A stretch of DNA of 64,000 nt from contig NZ_JAAQRC020000001.1 of the NCBI RefSeq assembly GCF_019216885.1, positions 4,002,001-4,066,000 of the forward strand, read 5' to 3'. Shown here one piece after another: positions 26,227-36,496 of this stretch (its first letter is position 1; the number at the start of each line of letters is the position of its first letter). Origin of the DNA: Methylobacterium sp. SyP6R. Lineage in GTDB: Bacteria; Pseudomonadota; Alphaproteobacteria; Rhizobiales; Beijerinckiaceae. The translations under genes and the position numbers were made by a program. Under the pieces are notes generated by a model. That model was not told the origin of the DNA, did not search any database, and saw only the letters and a list, made by a program, of their open reading frames with translations.

Positions 26227-27738
26227 TCAGGAGCGGCGGAGGAGGAGGCGCCCCGTCTCGATCGTCAGCGGCGCGTGGGCGCGGATGTAGGACATCACCA
26301 CGTTGGCGACGAGCGTGCCGTCGGTGGCGCCGACCAGCGTCCGCCCCTCGGCCAGCATCCCGTAATCGTTGCCGCCGGCGAGCATGAAGTTGTTGGCCGC
26401 GACCGTGTAGGACCGGGCCGGATCGAGGGCTGTGCCGCCGACGCGGACCTCGACGACCCGTTTCCCGATCGCAGCGGCGGGATCGACCGTGACGGTGATC
26501 CCGGAGACTTGCGGGAAGCGCCCGGCGGAGCGGCCGAGTTCCGAAAAGCCGTTCTCCAGGGCGGCGAGCACCTGGGCGCCCGAGATCTTGACCAGCACCG
26601 AAGTGTTGCCGAAGGGGAGTTCCGTCAGCACGTCGCGGCGGGTCAGCGCGCTGTCGGCCGGGTAGGTTCGGTTGCCGCGGATGCCGCCGCCGTTCATCAG
26701 GCCGATCTCGGCCCCGGCGGCGTGGCGCAGCGCATCCGCGACGAGGTCGCCGAAGGCGGCCTCGCCCCGGCGCACCACCTCGATGCGGGTGTCGAGGGCG
26801 TTGGTCACCCGGCCGAGCGGCACGTCGAGCTCGCGGGCGAGGTCGCCTTCCAGGCGGTTGACCACCGCCAGCACCTCCGGGTCGGGCTCGATCTCGGCGG
26901 TGTCGTGGATGCGGAAGGCGGCGGTCCAGGTGAGCGCCGTGCCGGTCCCTTCGGCCTTGATGTCGATGGCAGTGACGTATTCGGCATCATGGCCGGATTC
27001 GGCGAAGACCGTGCGGCCGTCGTAGCGGAGCGCCAGGTCGTGGTCGTGGCCCGAGAGCACGATGTCGGCGTGCCGGCTCGCCACCAGGGCCTCGTCGGTC
27101 GCCCGGTCGGTGTGGCAGACCGCCAGCACCATCTCGGCGCCTGCCGCCCGCAAGGACGCCGCCTCGCGGGCGAGGGTCGCGACGGCGGGGCCGAATGTCC
27201 AGTCGCCCGATTGAGACTTGGCCGGGGTCTCGGGCAGCGCGATGCCGACCACCCCGAGCTTGATCCCGCCGACGGTGAGAATCGTCGATTCGCTGGTGCC
27301 CGGCACCGGCGAGCCGTCGGGCCGGCGCAGGTTGGCGGCGAACACCGGAAAGTTCGCGGCCCGCATCCGCTCCAGATAGATCGTCTGGCCGAAATCGAAC
27401 TCGTGGTTGCCCGGCACGAACACGTCCGGCTTGATGAGGTTGGTGAGTTCGATGATGTGGCGGCCCTTGTCGATGCCCGACATCAGCGAGGGCGAGAGGG
27501 TGTCGCCGGCATGGCAGACCAAGACTGGTCGGCCTTTCGCCCGCTCGGCCTTGACCACGGCCGCGAGCTTCGGGAAGCCGCCGCGGCCGTCGACCGGCCC
27601 CATCCGGTAGATGTCGTTGACGAGGACCAGGGTGAAGTCGGTATCCGGCGCCCGGGCGGCGGCCCGCCCGACCGTCAAACCGGCGAATCCGGCCCCGAGG
27701 CCGAGGGCGAGGGTCTGGCGGCGGCTCGGCGAGGTCAT
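26227..27738 (-). CDS. secreted 5'-nucleotidase/UshA-like metallophosphatase
   Basis: A 503-residue protein with a Tat-type signal peptide (SRRQTLALGLGAGFAGLTVGRAAARA), an N-terminal calcineurin-type phosphatase domain (HAGDTLSPSLMSG, GNHEFDFG, VCHTD, SGHDHD) and a C-terminal 5'-nucleotidase domain (GLMNGGGIRGN, LPFGNTSVLVKISGAQ). It should hydrolyse nucleotides or related phosphoesters in the periplasm. The first metal motif is VNDIYRM: the His of the usual N-D-x-H is replaced by Tyr44. The start at 27738 has GGAGACC upstream; a longer frame to 27837 lacks a signal peptide at its end. Confidence 0.88.
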   Translation of the reverse strand: MTSPSRRQTLALGLGAGFAGLTVGRAAARAPDTDFTLVLVNDIYRMGPVDGRGGFPKLAAVVKAERAKGRPVLVCHAGDTLSPSLMSGIDKGRHIIELTNLIKPDVFVPGNHEFDFGQTIYLERMRAANFPVFAANLRRPDGSPVPGTSESTILTVGGIKLGVVGIALPETPAKSQSGDWTFGPAVATLAREAASLRAAGAEMVLAVCHTDRATDEALVASRHADIVLSGHDHDLALRYDGRTVFAESGHDAEYVTAIDIKAEGTGTALTWTAAFRIHDTAEIEPDPEVLAVVNRLEGDLARELDVPLGRVTNALDTRIEVVRRGEAAFGDLVADALRHAAGAEIGLMNGGGIRGNRTYPADSALTRRDVLTELPFGNTSVLVKISGAQVLAALENGFSELGRSAGRFPQVSGITVTVDPAAAIGKRVVEVRVGGTALDPARSYTVAANNFMLAGGNDYGMLAEGRTLVGATDGTLVANVVMSYIRAHAPLTIETGRLLLRRS

Positions 27739-27959
27739 GCAGGGTCTCCGGCGGGGGCGGGATGCCCGGGGCGCGGGCGCCACTGTCCCATGGCAATCTT
27801 GACCGGCGAATGTCTCGGGGAAACATCTCGTGCGCAAAGCGGTGCAGCGTCGCGACGCGTTGGTTCGGGCGGTCTTTGCGCTATGTAGACGGCACCCGAC
27901 GCGAAGACAGACGGGCCCGGGCGCGCCAACCTCCGGGCCGACAAGCAGACCGGACGATC

Positions 27960-29042
27960 ATGAACGAGGTGACCCCGAACGCCGCGCTCGCCCGCGGCGC
28001 CACTCCCGTGGGCCAGACCGGTGCCGGCGCTCTGCCGACCGGCCACCCGGCCGTGCGATGGGGCCGGATCGGCGTGCTCCTGATGAATCTCGGCACGCCC
28101 GAGGGCACGAGCTACTGGCCGATGCGCCGCTACCTCAAGGAATTCCTTTCCGACCGGCGGGTGATCGAGGTGCCGCGCGCGGTCTGGTGGCCGCTCCTCA
28201 ACCTGGTGATCCTGACCAAGCGCCCGGGCCCGAAGGGGCGCGACTATGCCTCGGTCTGGAACAACGAGCGCGACGAGGGCCCGCTCAAGACCATCACCCG
28301 CGGCCAGGCCGAGAAGCTCCAGGCGGCGATGGGCGACCGCGTCGTGGTCGACTGGGCGATGCGCTACGGCAAGCCCGAGGTCGACAAGCGCATCCAGGCG
28401 CTGCTCGATCAGGGCTGCGACCGGATCCTGCTGGTGCCGCTCTATCCGCAATACGCCGCTGCGACCTCGGCCACCGCCTGCGACCAGGCGTTCCGGGCCT
28501 TGATGAAGATGCGCTGGCAGCCGACCGTGCGGGTCTCGCCGCCCTATCACGACGACCCGGTCTATATCGAGGCGGTGGCGAGCGCGATCCGCCGCGACCT
28601 CGCCGCCCTCGACTTCGAGCCCGAGGTCATCCTCACCTCGTTCCACGGCGTGCCGAAATCGTACCTGATGAAGGGCGATCCCTATCACTGCCAATGCGTG
28701 AAGACCGGCCGCCTGATCCGCGAGGCGCTCGGCTACTCGCCGGAGCGGATGCGCACCACCTTCCAGTCGCGCTTCGGCAACGAGGAATGGCTGAAGCCCT
28801 ATACCGACGAAACCGTGAAGGAGCTGGCCGCCCAGGGCGTGAAGCGCCTCGCCATCGTGGCGCCGGGCTTCACCGCCGATTGCCTCGAGACCCTGGAAGA
28901 GCTCGACGGCGAGAACCGGCACTATTTCGAGGAAGGCGGCGGCACCCACTTCGCCTACCTGCCCTGCCTCAACGACGGAGCCGAGGGCATGCGGGTGATC
29001 GAGCACGTCGTCGCCCGCGAGTTGAAGGGCTGGCTCGACTGA
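27960..29042 (+). CDS. hemH: ferrochelatase
   Basis: A 360-residue HemH that inserts Fe2+ into protoporphyrin IX, the last step of heme synthesis. Core signatures: GVLLMNLGTPE near the start, VLYPQYA-type (VPLYPQYAAATSA), SFHGVPKSYLMKGDPY with the catalytic His, and PGFTADCLETLEE with the conserved Glu. A Cys pair HCQC follows the catalytic loop, as in many alphaproteobacterial enzymes. The start MNEVTPNAALARG gives a short low-complexity N-terminal extension. The gene is divergent from the nucleotidase gene with about 220 bases between. Confidence 0.95.
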   Translation: MNEVTPNAALARGATPVGQTGAGALPTGHPAVRWGRIGVLLMNLGTPEGTSYWPMRRYLKEFLSDRRVIEVPRAVWWPLLNLVILTKRPGPKGRDYASVWNNERDEGPLKTITRGQAEKLQAAMGDRVVVDWAMRYGKPEVDKRIQALLDQGCDRILLVPLYPQYAAATSATACDQAFRALMKMRWQPTVRVSPPYHDDPVYIEAVASAIRRDLAALDFEPEVILTSFHGVPKSYLMKGDPYHCQCVKTGRLIREALGYSPERMRTTFQSRFGNEEWLKPYTDETVKELAAQGVKRLAIVAPGFTADCLETLEELDGENRHYFEEGGGTHFAYLPCLNDGAEGMRVIEHVVARELKGWLD

Positions 29043-29104
29043 GCGGTGGATGGCCCGCCGCGGCCGTCGCGGCGGCCCCGCGCCCGGGTTAACGTCGGGC
29101 GATC

Positions 29105-29653
29105 ATGTCCGCGCCTGCCACCTTCCTCCTCGGCACCCTGCCGACCCCGATCGGCACGATGCTGCTGGTCTTCGACGAGGATGCGACCTTAAGCGCCCTC
29201 GACTGGTCGGACCACGAGGCGCGGATGCGGCGCCTGCTGCGGCTGCATTACGGCACCGCCTTCACCCTCAGGGACGCCGCCCTGCCGCCGGCGATCCATG
29301 ATCCGCTCGCGGCCTATTTCACCGGCGATCTCGGCGCCATCGACGGGCTGGCGGTCCGCCACAACGGCACGGCCTTCCAGCGCGAGGTCTGGACCGCGCT
29401 CCGCACCATCCCGGCTGGCACGACGACGAGCTACGGTGCCCTGGCGCAGCGTCTCGGCCGGGACAAGGCGGTGCGGGCGGTGGGGCTCGCCAACGGCGCC
29501 AACCCGGTCGGCCTCGTGGTGCCGTGCCACCGGGTGATCGGGGCGAATGACAGCCTTACCGGCTATGGCGGCGGGCTCCATCGCAAGCAGTGGCTGCTAG
29601 TCCATGAAGGTGTGACGCTCGGCGGGCGGCAGGGGCGGCTGGATCTGGGGTGA
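29105..29653 (+). CDS. ogt: methylated-DNA-protein-cysteine methyltransferase
   Basis: A 182-residue suicide enzyme that takes the methyl group from O6-methylguanine. The acceptor motif PCHRVIG is intact (Cys141), preceded by the HTH/RAVG segment KAVRAVGLANGANP. The length fits Ogt, without an Ada N-terminal regulatory domain. It follows hemH by 62 bases on the same strand and could share its transcript. Confidence 0.94.
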   Translation: MSAPATFLLGTLPTPIGTMLLVFDEDATLSALDWSDHEARMRRLLRLHYGTAFTLRDAALPPAIHDPLAAYFTGDLGAIDGLAVRHNGTAFQREVWTALRTIPAGTTTSYGALAQRLGRDKAVRAVGLANGANPVGLVVPCHRVIGANDSLTGYGGGLHRKQWLLVHEGVTLGGRQGRLDLG

Positions 29654-29800
29654 CGCCGAGTGCCCCCCTAGAGCGGTTCGGGACGCCGGAGGAGGTCGCG
29701 GCGGTGGCGGCGATGCTGGCCTCGGACGAGGCCGCCTGCATGACGGGGGCCGAACTCACTCTCGCTGGCGGGGTCGGCGGCGAGCCCGGGGTGACATCGC
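29653..29800 (+). pseudogene. C-terminal remnant of a short-chain dehydrogenase gene
   Basis: Right after the ogt stop the plus strand encodes PLERFGTPEEVAAVAAMLASDEAACMTGAELTLAGGVGG, the C-terminal signature of SDR oxidoreductases (RFG.PEEVA..v.fLaSdeas.itG.el.vdGG). Nothing upstream belongs to the rest of an SDR, since that sequence is the intact ogt gene. The similarity ends near 29790. This is a gene fossil left by deletion, lacking the Rossmann fold and catalytic Tyr. Confidence 0.7.
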
Positions 29801-29801
29801 T

Positions 29802-30284
29802 TCAGGATCCCCGAGGCGAGCCGCCCGGTCGGTCAGGAAGGGCCGGCAGACCGTCCTCGTACGGATTGATGAACGCGATGCCCATCGGTGCGAAATCCTT
29901 GGCGTTGCGCGTCATCAGGCGCAAGCCGCGCGTTTCGGCCGTCGCCGCGATGGCAGCATCGGCGAAACCCGGTGAGGCTCCGGCCATTCGCGCTCGCGCG
30001 GAGAGAAGTCCTGCAAGGTGCGCCGCGTCACGGTCGAGTGGCAGGATGCGGCTCCCGTACAAGTGCTCCACGGCCGCCAGCCACGTGCGAAGCCGGGCCG
30101 CCTTTCGATGCTCGCCCTTCAAGGTCGACCGCTCCACGCCGTCCGCGATCTCGCCGGTGGTGACGACGGAAATCCAGAGGTGCGCCGTCGCGGCTTTCAG
30201 CCAGCCCGCGAGGTCGTCGAATGCAAGGCCCGGCTCTTTCGTCGGCGCCCCTTGCGACAGGATATTGGTGTCCAGCAGGTACAT
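29802..30284 (-). CDS. PIN-domain toxin (VapC/FitB-like)
   Basis: A 160-residue PIN-domain ribonuclease. The acidic metal ligands are seen in MYLLDTNILS (Asp5), VTTGEIADGVE (Glu46) and GFADAAIAATAETRGLRLMTRNAKDF (C-terminal Asp residues). VapC-type toxins cut tRNA or rRNA when free of antitoxin. Its ATG overlaps the stop of the upstream antitoxin gene by one base (TGATG), indicating translational coupling. The C-terminus is extended by a Pro/Gly-rich tail compared with typical length (about 140). Confidence 0.88.
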   Translation of the reverse strand: MYLLDTNILSQGAPTKEPGLAFDDLAGWLKAATAHLWISVVTTGEIADGVERSTLKGEHRKAARLRTWLAAVEHLYGSRILPLDRDAAHLAGLLSARARMAGASPGFADAAIAATAETRGLRLMTRNAKDFAPMGIAFINPYEDGLPALPDRPGGSPRGS

Positions 30285-30529
30285 CAGAAATCGATGTCGC
30301 GTAGCGGGGTCTTGTCACGCTCGGGAAGATCACCGTCGCGCAGCCCCGAGGACGCGAGAAGCTCTCCAAAGCTCGGCACGGTCGAGAGTCGCTGCCATTC
30401 CGCGAAAGAGAGGACGACGGCTTCGGGCCGTCCGTGCCGGGTGATGATGCTCGGCTCGCCGCGAACAGCATCATCGACGACGGCGGACAGGGTGGCCTTG
30501 GCATCCCGCAACTGAATCTCGCGCATCAT
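30284..30529 (-). CDS. Phd/YefM-type antitoxin
   Basis: An 81-residue antitoxin. The N-terminal part MREIQLRDAKATLSAVVDDAVRGEPSIITRHGRPEAVVLSFAEW is the Phd/YefM DNA-binding fold, and the C-terminal FGELLASSGLRDGDLPERDKTPLRDIDF should wrap around the toxin. It is the first gene of the two-gene module and probably autoregulates it. The start is one of two adjacent ATG codons (30529 or 30526). Confidence 0.88.
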   Translation of the reverse strand: MMREIQLRDAKATLSAVVDDAVRGEPSIITRHGRPEAVVLSFAEWQRLSTVPSFGELLASSGLRDGDLPERDKTPLRDIDF

Positions 30530-30560
30530 ACCCTACTGTGACTACATTGGTCATACCTTA

Positions 30561-30683
30561 TACCAATGGCCCAAGATGCTGACGCATCGGGCCATTGATC
30601 CATCTCGAATTTTCGATTTCAAGCCAGAGGCTTGGCGAAAATTCGAGAGCGGAACCAAAGGTCGTTTCCAACGACCGTTGGTA
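30561..30683. mobile_element. 123-bp MITE related to the IS630-family element
   Basis: Ends are TACCAATGGCCC and, inverted, TACCAACGGTCG, matching the ends of the IS630-type element at 17920-19094 (TACCAACGGCC). It is flanked by a 3-bp direct repeat TTA (30558-30560, 30684-30686). The interior is not coding but contains three hairpins (AATGGCCC/GGGCCATT, CTCGAATTTTCG/CGAAAATTCGAG, GGTCGTT/AACGACC). It lies between the antitoxin gene's promoter side and the groL terminator. Confidence 0.75.
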
Positions 30684-30736
30684 TTATGCGATGAAGTCGG
30701 GTCTGCAAGGCCGCGTGAAGGTGGCGGCCCCCAACG

Positions 30737-30765
30737 GAAAAGGGGCCGCCTCGCGGCGACCCCCT
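30737..30765 (-). terminator. intrinsic terminator of groESL
   Basis: On the minus strand a stem GGGGTCGCC / GGCGGCCCC (loop GCGA, one G-T pair) is followed by TTTT, 30 bases beyond the groL stop. Confidence 0.8.
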
Positions 30766-30794
30766 TCCGTCTTCTCAGGACCGGTTGGCCGGAC

Positions 30795-32444
<1,650 letters not shown>

Positions 32445-32539
32445 TCACTGTCGATCGGTGTTTCGGAAAAAACCCTCCGGCGTCGGCTTCCCGTGCGGGG
32501 CGCCGCCGTCAGGCCTCAAGGCGTCTCAGGGGTGTGGGC

Positions 32540-32827
32540 TTACGCCAGCACGCCCATGATGTCGGACTCCTTCATGATGAGGAGGTCCTTGCCGTCGATC
32601 TTGACCTCGGTGCCCGACCACTTGCCGAACAGGACGCGGTCGCCGGCCTTGACGTCGAGGGGGGTCAGCTTGCCGGACTCGTCGCGGCCACCGGGGCCGA
32701 CGGCGACGATCTCGCCCTCTTGCGGCTTCTCCTTGGCGGAATCCGGGATGATGATGCCGCCCTTGGTCTTCTCCTCGCTCTCGATGCGACGGACGACGAC
32801 ACGGTCGTGCAGCGGACGGAATTGCAT
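32540..32827 (-). CDS. groS: co-chaperonin GroES
   Basis: A 95-residue heptameric lid of Gro[37 protein letters not shown] contains the mobile loop ([12 protein letters not shown]) that docks to GroEL. It is the first gene of the operon, preceded by the CIRCE element about 70 bases upstream. Confidence 0.98.
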   Translation of the reverse strand: MQFRPLHDRVVVRRIESEEKTKGGIIIPDSAKEKPQEGEIVAVGPGGRDESGKLTPLDVKAGDRVLFGKWSGTEVKIDGKDLLIMKESDIMGVLA

Positions 32828-32899
32828 GTGCTGCCCTCTTGCTTCGCAGAACGCATTGCGGTTGGTGCTGGCGCCGAAGCCACCTGCCCAACCCGGGCA

Positions 32900-32926
32900 T
32901 TAGCACTCCCATGAGGTGAGTGCTAA
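32900..32926. promoter_or_regulatory. CIRCE operator (HrcA binding site)
   Basis: TTAGCACTC-N9-GAGTGCTAA, a perfect match to the CIRCE consensus, located upstream of groES. HrcA bound here represses groESL, and heat shock relieves the repression. Confidence 0.97.
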
Positions 32927-33036
32927 GGCTGGCGTGGAGATAATCGGGCCGCGCGGACGAGTCAAGGCGCTGGCCTGTGGCTTGCGCGGCACAATTCCGA
33001 CGGGCGACCCCCGTCGCGCGAGGAGCCCATCCGGTC

Positions 33037-34050
33037 ATGATCACGCTTCACGGCGCCGCGGGCGTGGTTGCCGAAGGGCATGCCTGCGCGGCCCATCCCC
33101 TTCCGGCCCACGGCACCTGGCTCGACCTCGAGGATCCAAGCGAGGCCGAGACGGCGTTGGCGGAAACCGCCACCGGGCTGAAGGTCCCGTCCCGCGCGGC
33201 CTTGAGCGAGGTGCAGAATTCCCGCCGGCTCAACCGGCGCAAGGACGCCTTCTATCTCAGCACCCCGATGATCTCGTTCCGCGACGACGACCTGACGATC
33301 CGCCCCCTCGGCTTCGTGCTGACGCCGGAGCGGCTGCTCACCGTCCGGTTCCAGCCGCTCGCCGCCTTCGACACCGTCAAGGAGCGCCAGGCCGAGCGGG
33401 ACGGACCGGCCTCCAGCGTCGAGACCTTCCTGGCGCTCAACGAGGAGCTGATCGACTGCATGGCCGACACCCTCGAGACGATGAGCGACGAACTCGATTC
33501 GCTCTCGACCCGGATCTTCACCTTCGACACCAGCGCCAACGGAAACGGCCGGCGCGAGGGGGCGGCGCCCAAGAACTTCGCACCCAAGCGGCGCGACCTC
33601 GCCCTGCGGCGCCTGCTCCGCGCCATCGGCCGGCGCGGCAAGGCCCTGGCGAAGCTGCGCGCCTCGCTGCTCGGCCTCGGCCGCATCCTTCCTTACGTCG
33701 CCGGCGAGGCGGAGACCTGGTTGAAGCCCGAGGAGAAGGCCCGGTTCGAAAGCCTGCGCCTCGACGTCGCCTCCCTCGACGAGTTCGAGACCCGGCTCTC
33801 CGAGACGGTGCAGTTCCTCCTCGACGCCACCCTCGGCCTCATCAACATGGAACAGAACAACACCTTCCGGGTGCTCACCGTGGTCTCGGTGATCGGCATC
33901 CCGCCGACCCTGATGGCCTCGGTCTACGGGATGAACTTCAAGCACATGCCGGAGCTGGACTGGGCCTGGGGCTATCCCTACGGGCTCGCCGTCATCGGGC
34001 TGAGCGCGCTGGTGCCGGCGATCTACTTCAAGCTGAAGGGGTGGTTCTGA
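33037..34050 (+). CDS. corA: CorA-type divalent cation transporter
   Basis: A 337-residue CorA/ZntB-superfamily channel. A long cytoplasmic helical domain is followed by two C-terminal TM helices; the selectivity motif YGMNFKHMPEL is present with an intact GMN after TM1 (LTVVSVIGIPPTLMASV). It forms pentamers importing Mg2+ (possibly Co2+/Ni2+). The region around residues 163-180 (SANGNGRREGAAPKN) is a flexible insertion. The start at 33037 is preferred over upstream in-frame codons that lack family similarity. ZntB-like export cannot be excluded from sequence. Confidence 0.9.
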   Translation: MITLHGAAGVVAEGHACAAHPLPAHGTWLDLEDPSEAETALAETATGLKVPSRAALSEVQNSRRLNRRKDAFYLSTPMISFRDDDLTIRPLGFVLTPERLLTVRFQPLAAFDTVKERQAERDGPASSVETFLALNEELIDCMADTLETMSDELDSLSTRIFTFDTSANGNGRREGAAPKNFAPKRRDLALRRLLRAIGRRGKALAKLRASLLGLGRILPYVAGEAETWLKPEEKARFESLRLDVASLDEFETRLSETVQFLLDATLGLINMEQNNTFRVLTVVSVIGIPPTLMASVYGMNFKHMPELDWAWGYPYGLAVIGLSALVPAIYFKLKGWF

Positions 34051-34057
34051 GGCCCGC

Positions 34058-34924
34058 TCACCGTCGTGCCGCCAGCGCCGACCCGGCGAGGATCAGGCCG
34101 GCGCCGGCGAGCGTCGCGACCCCCGGCACCTCGCCGAAGGCGACGTAGCCGAGGCCGATCGCCCAGAGGAGGGCGGTGTACTCCATCGCGGCGAGCCGCG
34201 ATGCCTCGGCCCGGGCATAGGCGCGGCTGAGCACCAGGTGCCCGGCGACTCCGAGCACGCCGACGAGGACGAGGAGCGCCCAGTCGGGGGCCGCCACCGG
34301 CGTCCAGGTCCAGGCGGCGGGGGCGGCCAGCATCGCGGCGGGACCGGCATTCTGGATCGCCACGATGGTGACCACCGGGTCGTGGCGGGCGCGGGCGCGC
34401 AGCAGCACCATCGAGAGCGCATAGGTCAGCGCCGAGGCGAGGATGGCGGCGATGCCCCAGGCGGAGCCCCCCTCCCGCGGCCCCTGCGCGCCGACCTGAC
34501 CCGCCACCACGATCCCGACGCCGAGGAAGCCGACGGCCAGGCCGGCCCAGACGGGAGGGCGCACCCGCTCGCGCAGCAGCAATGCGGCGAACAGCGCGAT
34601 GAAGACCGGGCTCAGGAACGAGAGCGCCAGCGCTTCGGCCAGCGGCAGCACCGACAGGCCGTGGAAGAAGCAGAGCGCCGTCGCCACCACCAGCACGGCC
34701 CTGAGGCCGTTGGTGCGCCAGGTCTCGGCGGAGGGCCAGCCGGGGCGAAGCACCGCGAGCAAAGCCGCCATGACGAGCGTGCCGACGAGGTAGCGGGAAA
34801 AGGCGATGCCGGTGACGCCGTAGCGGTCGGACAGGCCCTTGATGGTGGCGTCCATCAGCGACAGGAGCCCGATGCCGAGGGCGGCGAGCAGGATCGCGGA
34901 GGCGGGGGAGGGGCTGGGGCGCAT
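34058..34924 (-). CDS. DMT superfamily (EamA) transporter
   Basis: A 288-residue inner-membrane protein with ten predicted TM helices in two EamA repeats (LLAALGIGLLSLMDATIKGL ... FSRYLVGTLVMAAL; GIAAILASALTYALSMVLLR). Members export amino acids or metabolites; the substrate is unknown. It converges with corA with only 7 bases between the stops. Confidence 0.88.
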   Translation of the reverse strand: MRPSPSPASAILLAALGIGLLSLMDATIKGLSDRYGVTGIAFSRYLVGTLVMAALLAVLRPGWPSAETWRTNGLRAVLVVATALCFFHGLSVLPLAEALALSFLSPVFIALFAALLLRERVRPPVWAGLAVGFLGVGIVVAGQVGAQGPREGGSAWGIAAILASALTYALSMVLLRARARHDPVVTIVAIQNAGPAAMLAAPAAWTWTPVAAPDWALLVLVGVLGVAGHLVLSRAYARAEASRLAAMEYTALLWAIGLGYVAFGEVPGVATLAGAGLILAGSALAARR

Positions 34925-35094
34925 GGTCTAAGCCGGATGGCCTGGCCGAGCGCGCGGCGCAAGGGCCGGCAGCGGCCAAGCGTCGAGGCGTTTCCTTAAG
35001 GGGTCCGACCCATCCTCGCTTCCGATCCGCGTCGCCCGAAGGAAGCCCGACCGATGCTGCATGAGGGTCCCGTCTCCCCTGAGCGGGGGCGGCG

Positions 35095-36339
35095 GTGAGA
35101 ATCGTCCTCGTCGCCGACCACGCATACATCAATGGCGGCCAGGCCAAGGTGTCGCTCGAGAGCGCGATCGGGCTGTCCCGCCGCGGCCACGAGGTCGTGC
35201 TGTTCGCCGCCGTCGGCCCGGCCGATCCGCGGCTTGCCGCGGCGGGGGTGCGCACGGTGCTCCTCGACCAGACCGACGTGACGCAGGCCCGCTCGCTCGC
35301 CCGGTTCGGGGTGCAGTGGCTGTGGAACGCGCCCGCCGCCGCCCGGCTGAAGGACCTGATCGGCGAGACCGATCCGCGCGACACGGTGGTCCACGTCCAT
35401 GCCTGGGCGAAGGCCCTGTCGCCCTCGATCGGACCGGTGCTGCGGGGCAGCGCCGCCCCGGTGGTCTACACCGCGCACGAATACTATCTCGCCTGCCCGA
35501 ATGGCGGCTTCTACGATTATCCCGTCGCGGCGACCTGCCACCGGGTGCCGAACGGGCCGGCCTGCCTGACCCACAATTGCGATTCGCGCACCTATCCGCG
35601 CAAGCTCCTGCGGGTCGCCCGCCATGCCCTGATGCGCCGCACCGGCCTCGTCCAGGGCATCGACGCGATGATCACCATCAGCCGGCTCCAGCGCGAGGTG
35701 CTGGCGCCCTACCTGCCGGCGGAGACCCGTTACTTCGACGTGCCGAACCCGGTCGATGTCGAGCCCCTCGGCCACCGGGCGGGACCGCCGGGCGACTTCG
35801 TGTTCGTCGGCCGGCTCTCACCCGAGAAGGGGCCGGGGATCTTCGCCGAGGCCGCGCGCCTTGCCGGAACCCGGGCGGTCTTCGCCGGCGACGGGCCGGC
35901 ACGGGCGGAGCTGGAGGCGCGCTATCCGGAAGCCTCTTTCCTCGGCTGGCAGAACCCGGACCAGGTCAAGCAGGTCCTGCGCGGCGCCCGCGCCCTGGTG
36001 TTCCCGTCGGTCTGGTACGAGGGCCAGCCGCTCACGGTGCTCGAATCGTTAGGCCTCGGCACTCCGGTGATCGTCAGCGACGTCTGCGCCGGCCGCGAGG
36101 CGGTGCGCCACGGCGAGAGCGGATTGTGGTTCCGCTCGAACGACCCGCGCTCGCTCGCCGAGGCCATGGGGCATCTCGCCAACGACGCCACGGCAATGCG
36201 GATGGGGCGGGCGGCCTACGACCTGTTCTGGGCCGACCCGCTGACGCTGGAGCGCCACCTCGATGGGCTGGAGCGAGTGTATCGCGAGGTGGCGGGGCAG
36301 GAGGGGCGTGTGGCGCCGATCGCGCGGGCGGCGGGGTAG
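35095..36339 (+). CDS. glycosyltransferase family 4
   Basis: A 414-residue GT-B glycosyltransferase. The N-terminal half opens with IVLVADHAYINGGQAKVSLESA, and the C-terminal donor-binding half has FVFVGRLSPEKGPGIFAEAA and FPSVWYEGQPLTVLESLGLGTPVIVSD, with the E-x7-E-type motif of retaining GT4 enzymes. It starts with GTG behind GGGGGC. It lies 157 bases before a Wzx-like flippase gene on the same strand, suggesting work on an exported polysaccharide or O-antigen repeat unit. The sugar is unknown. Confidence 0.88.
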   Translation: MRIVLVADHAYINGGQAKVSLESAIGLSRRGHEVVLFAAVGPADPRLAAAGVRTVLLDQTDVTQARSLARFGVQWLWNAPAAARLKDLIGETDPRDTVVHVHAWAKALSPSIGPVLRGSAAPVVYTAHEYYLACPNGGFYDYPVAATCHRVPNGPACLTHNCDSRTYPRKLLRVARHALMRRTGLVQGIDAMITISRLQREVLAPYLPAETRYFDVPNPVDVEPLGHRAGPPGDFVFVGRLSPEKGPGIFAEAARLAGTRAVFAGDGPARAELEARYPEASFLGWQNPDQVKQVLRGARALVFPSVWYEGQPLTVLESLGLGTPVIVSDVCAGREAVRHGESGLWFRSNDPRSLAEAMGHLANDATAMRMGRAAYDLFWADPLTLERHLDGLERVYREVAGQEGRVAPIARAAG

Positions 36340-36354
36340 GGGTTTCCGTTCCCT

Positions 36355-36420
36355 CGCAATCTGACGGAGGGCGCGGGTTTCCCCCTTCCCCGCAGAGGGG
36401 GAGGGAAAACGCCCGCTCCA
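36355..36420. repeat. short palindromic intergenic repeat
   Basis: GGGCG-CGGGTTTCCCCCTTCCCCGC / GAGGGGGAGGGAAAACGCCC: imperfect inverted arms of the CCCTCCCC type found between many genes of this window. It separates the glycosyltransferase and flippase genes. Confidence 0.5.
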
Positions 36421-36496
36421 TACTGGCACCATTTTTCCCGTCGCAATCAGCGGAAACCACACCGCCTCCCGGCCCCTCGAACGAGCACCCACTGCA

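Noticed and set aside
29802-30529. Toxin-antitoxin pair as part of a defence island.
   Set aside because: The neighbours are ogt, an SDR remnant, a MITE and groESL; no restriction, CRISPR, retron or abortive-infection gene is nearby, so it is treated as a plain stand-alone module.
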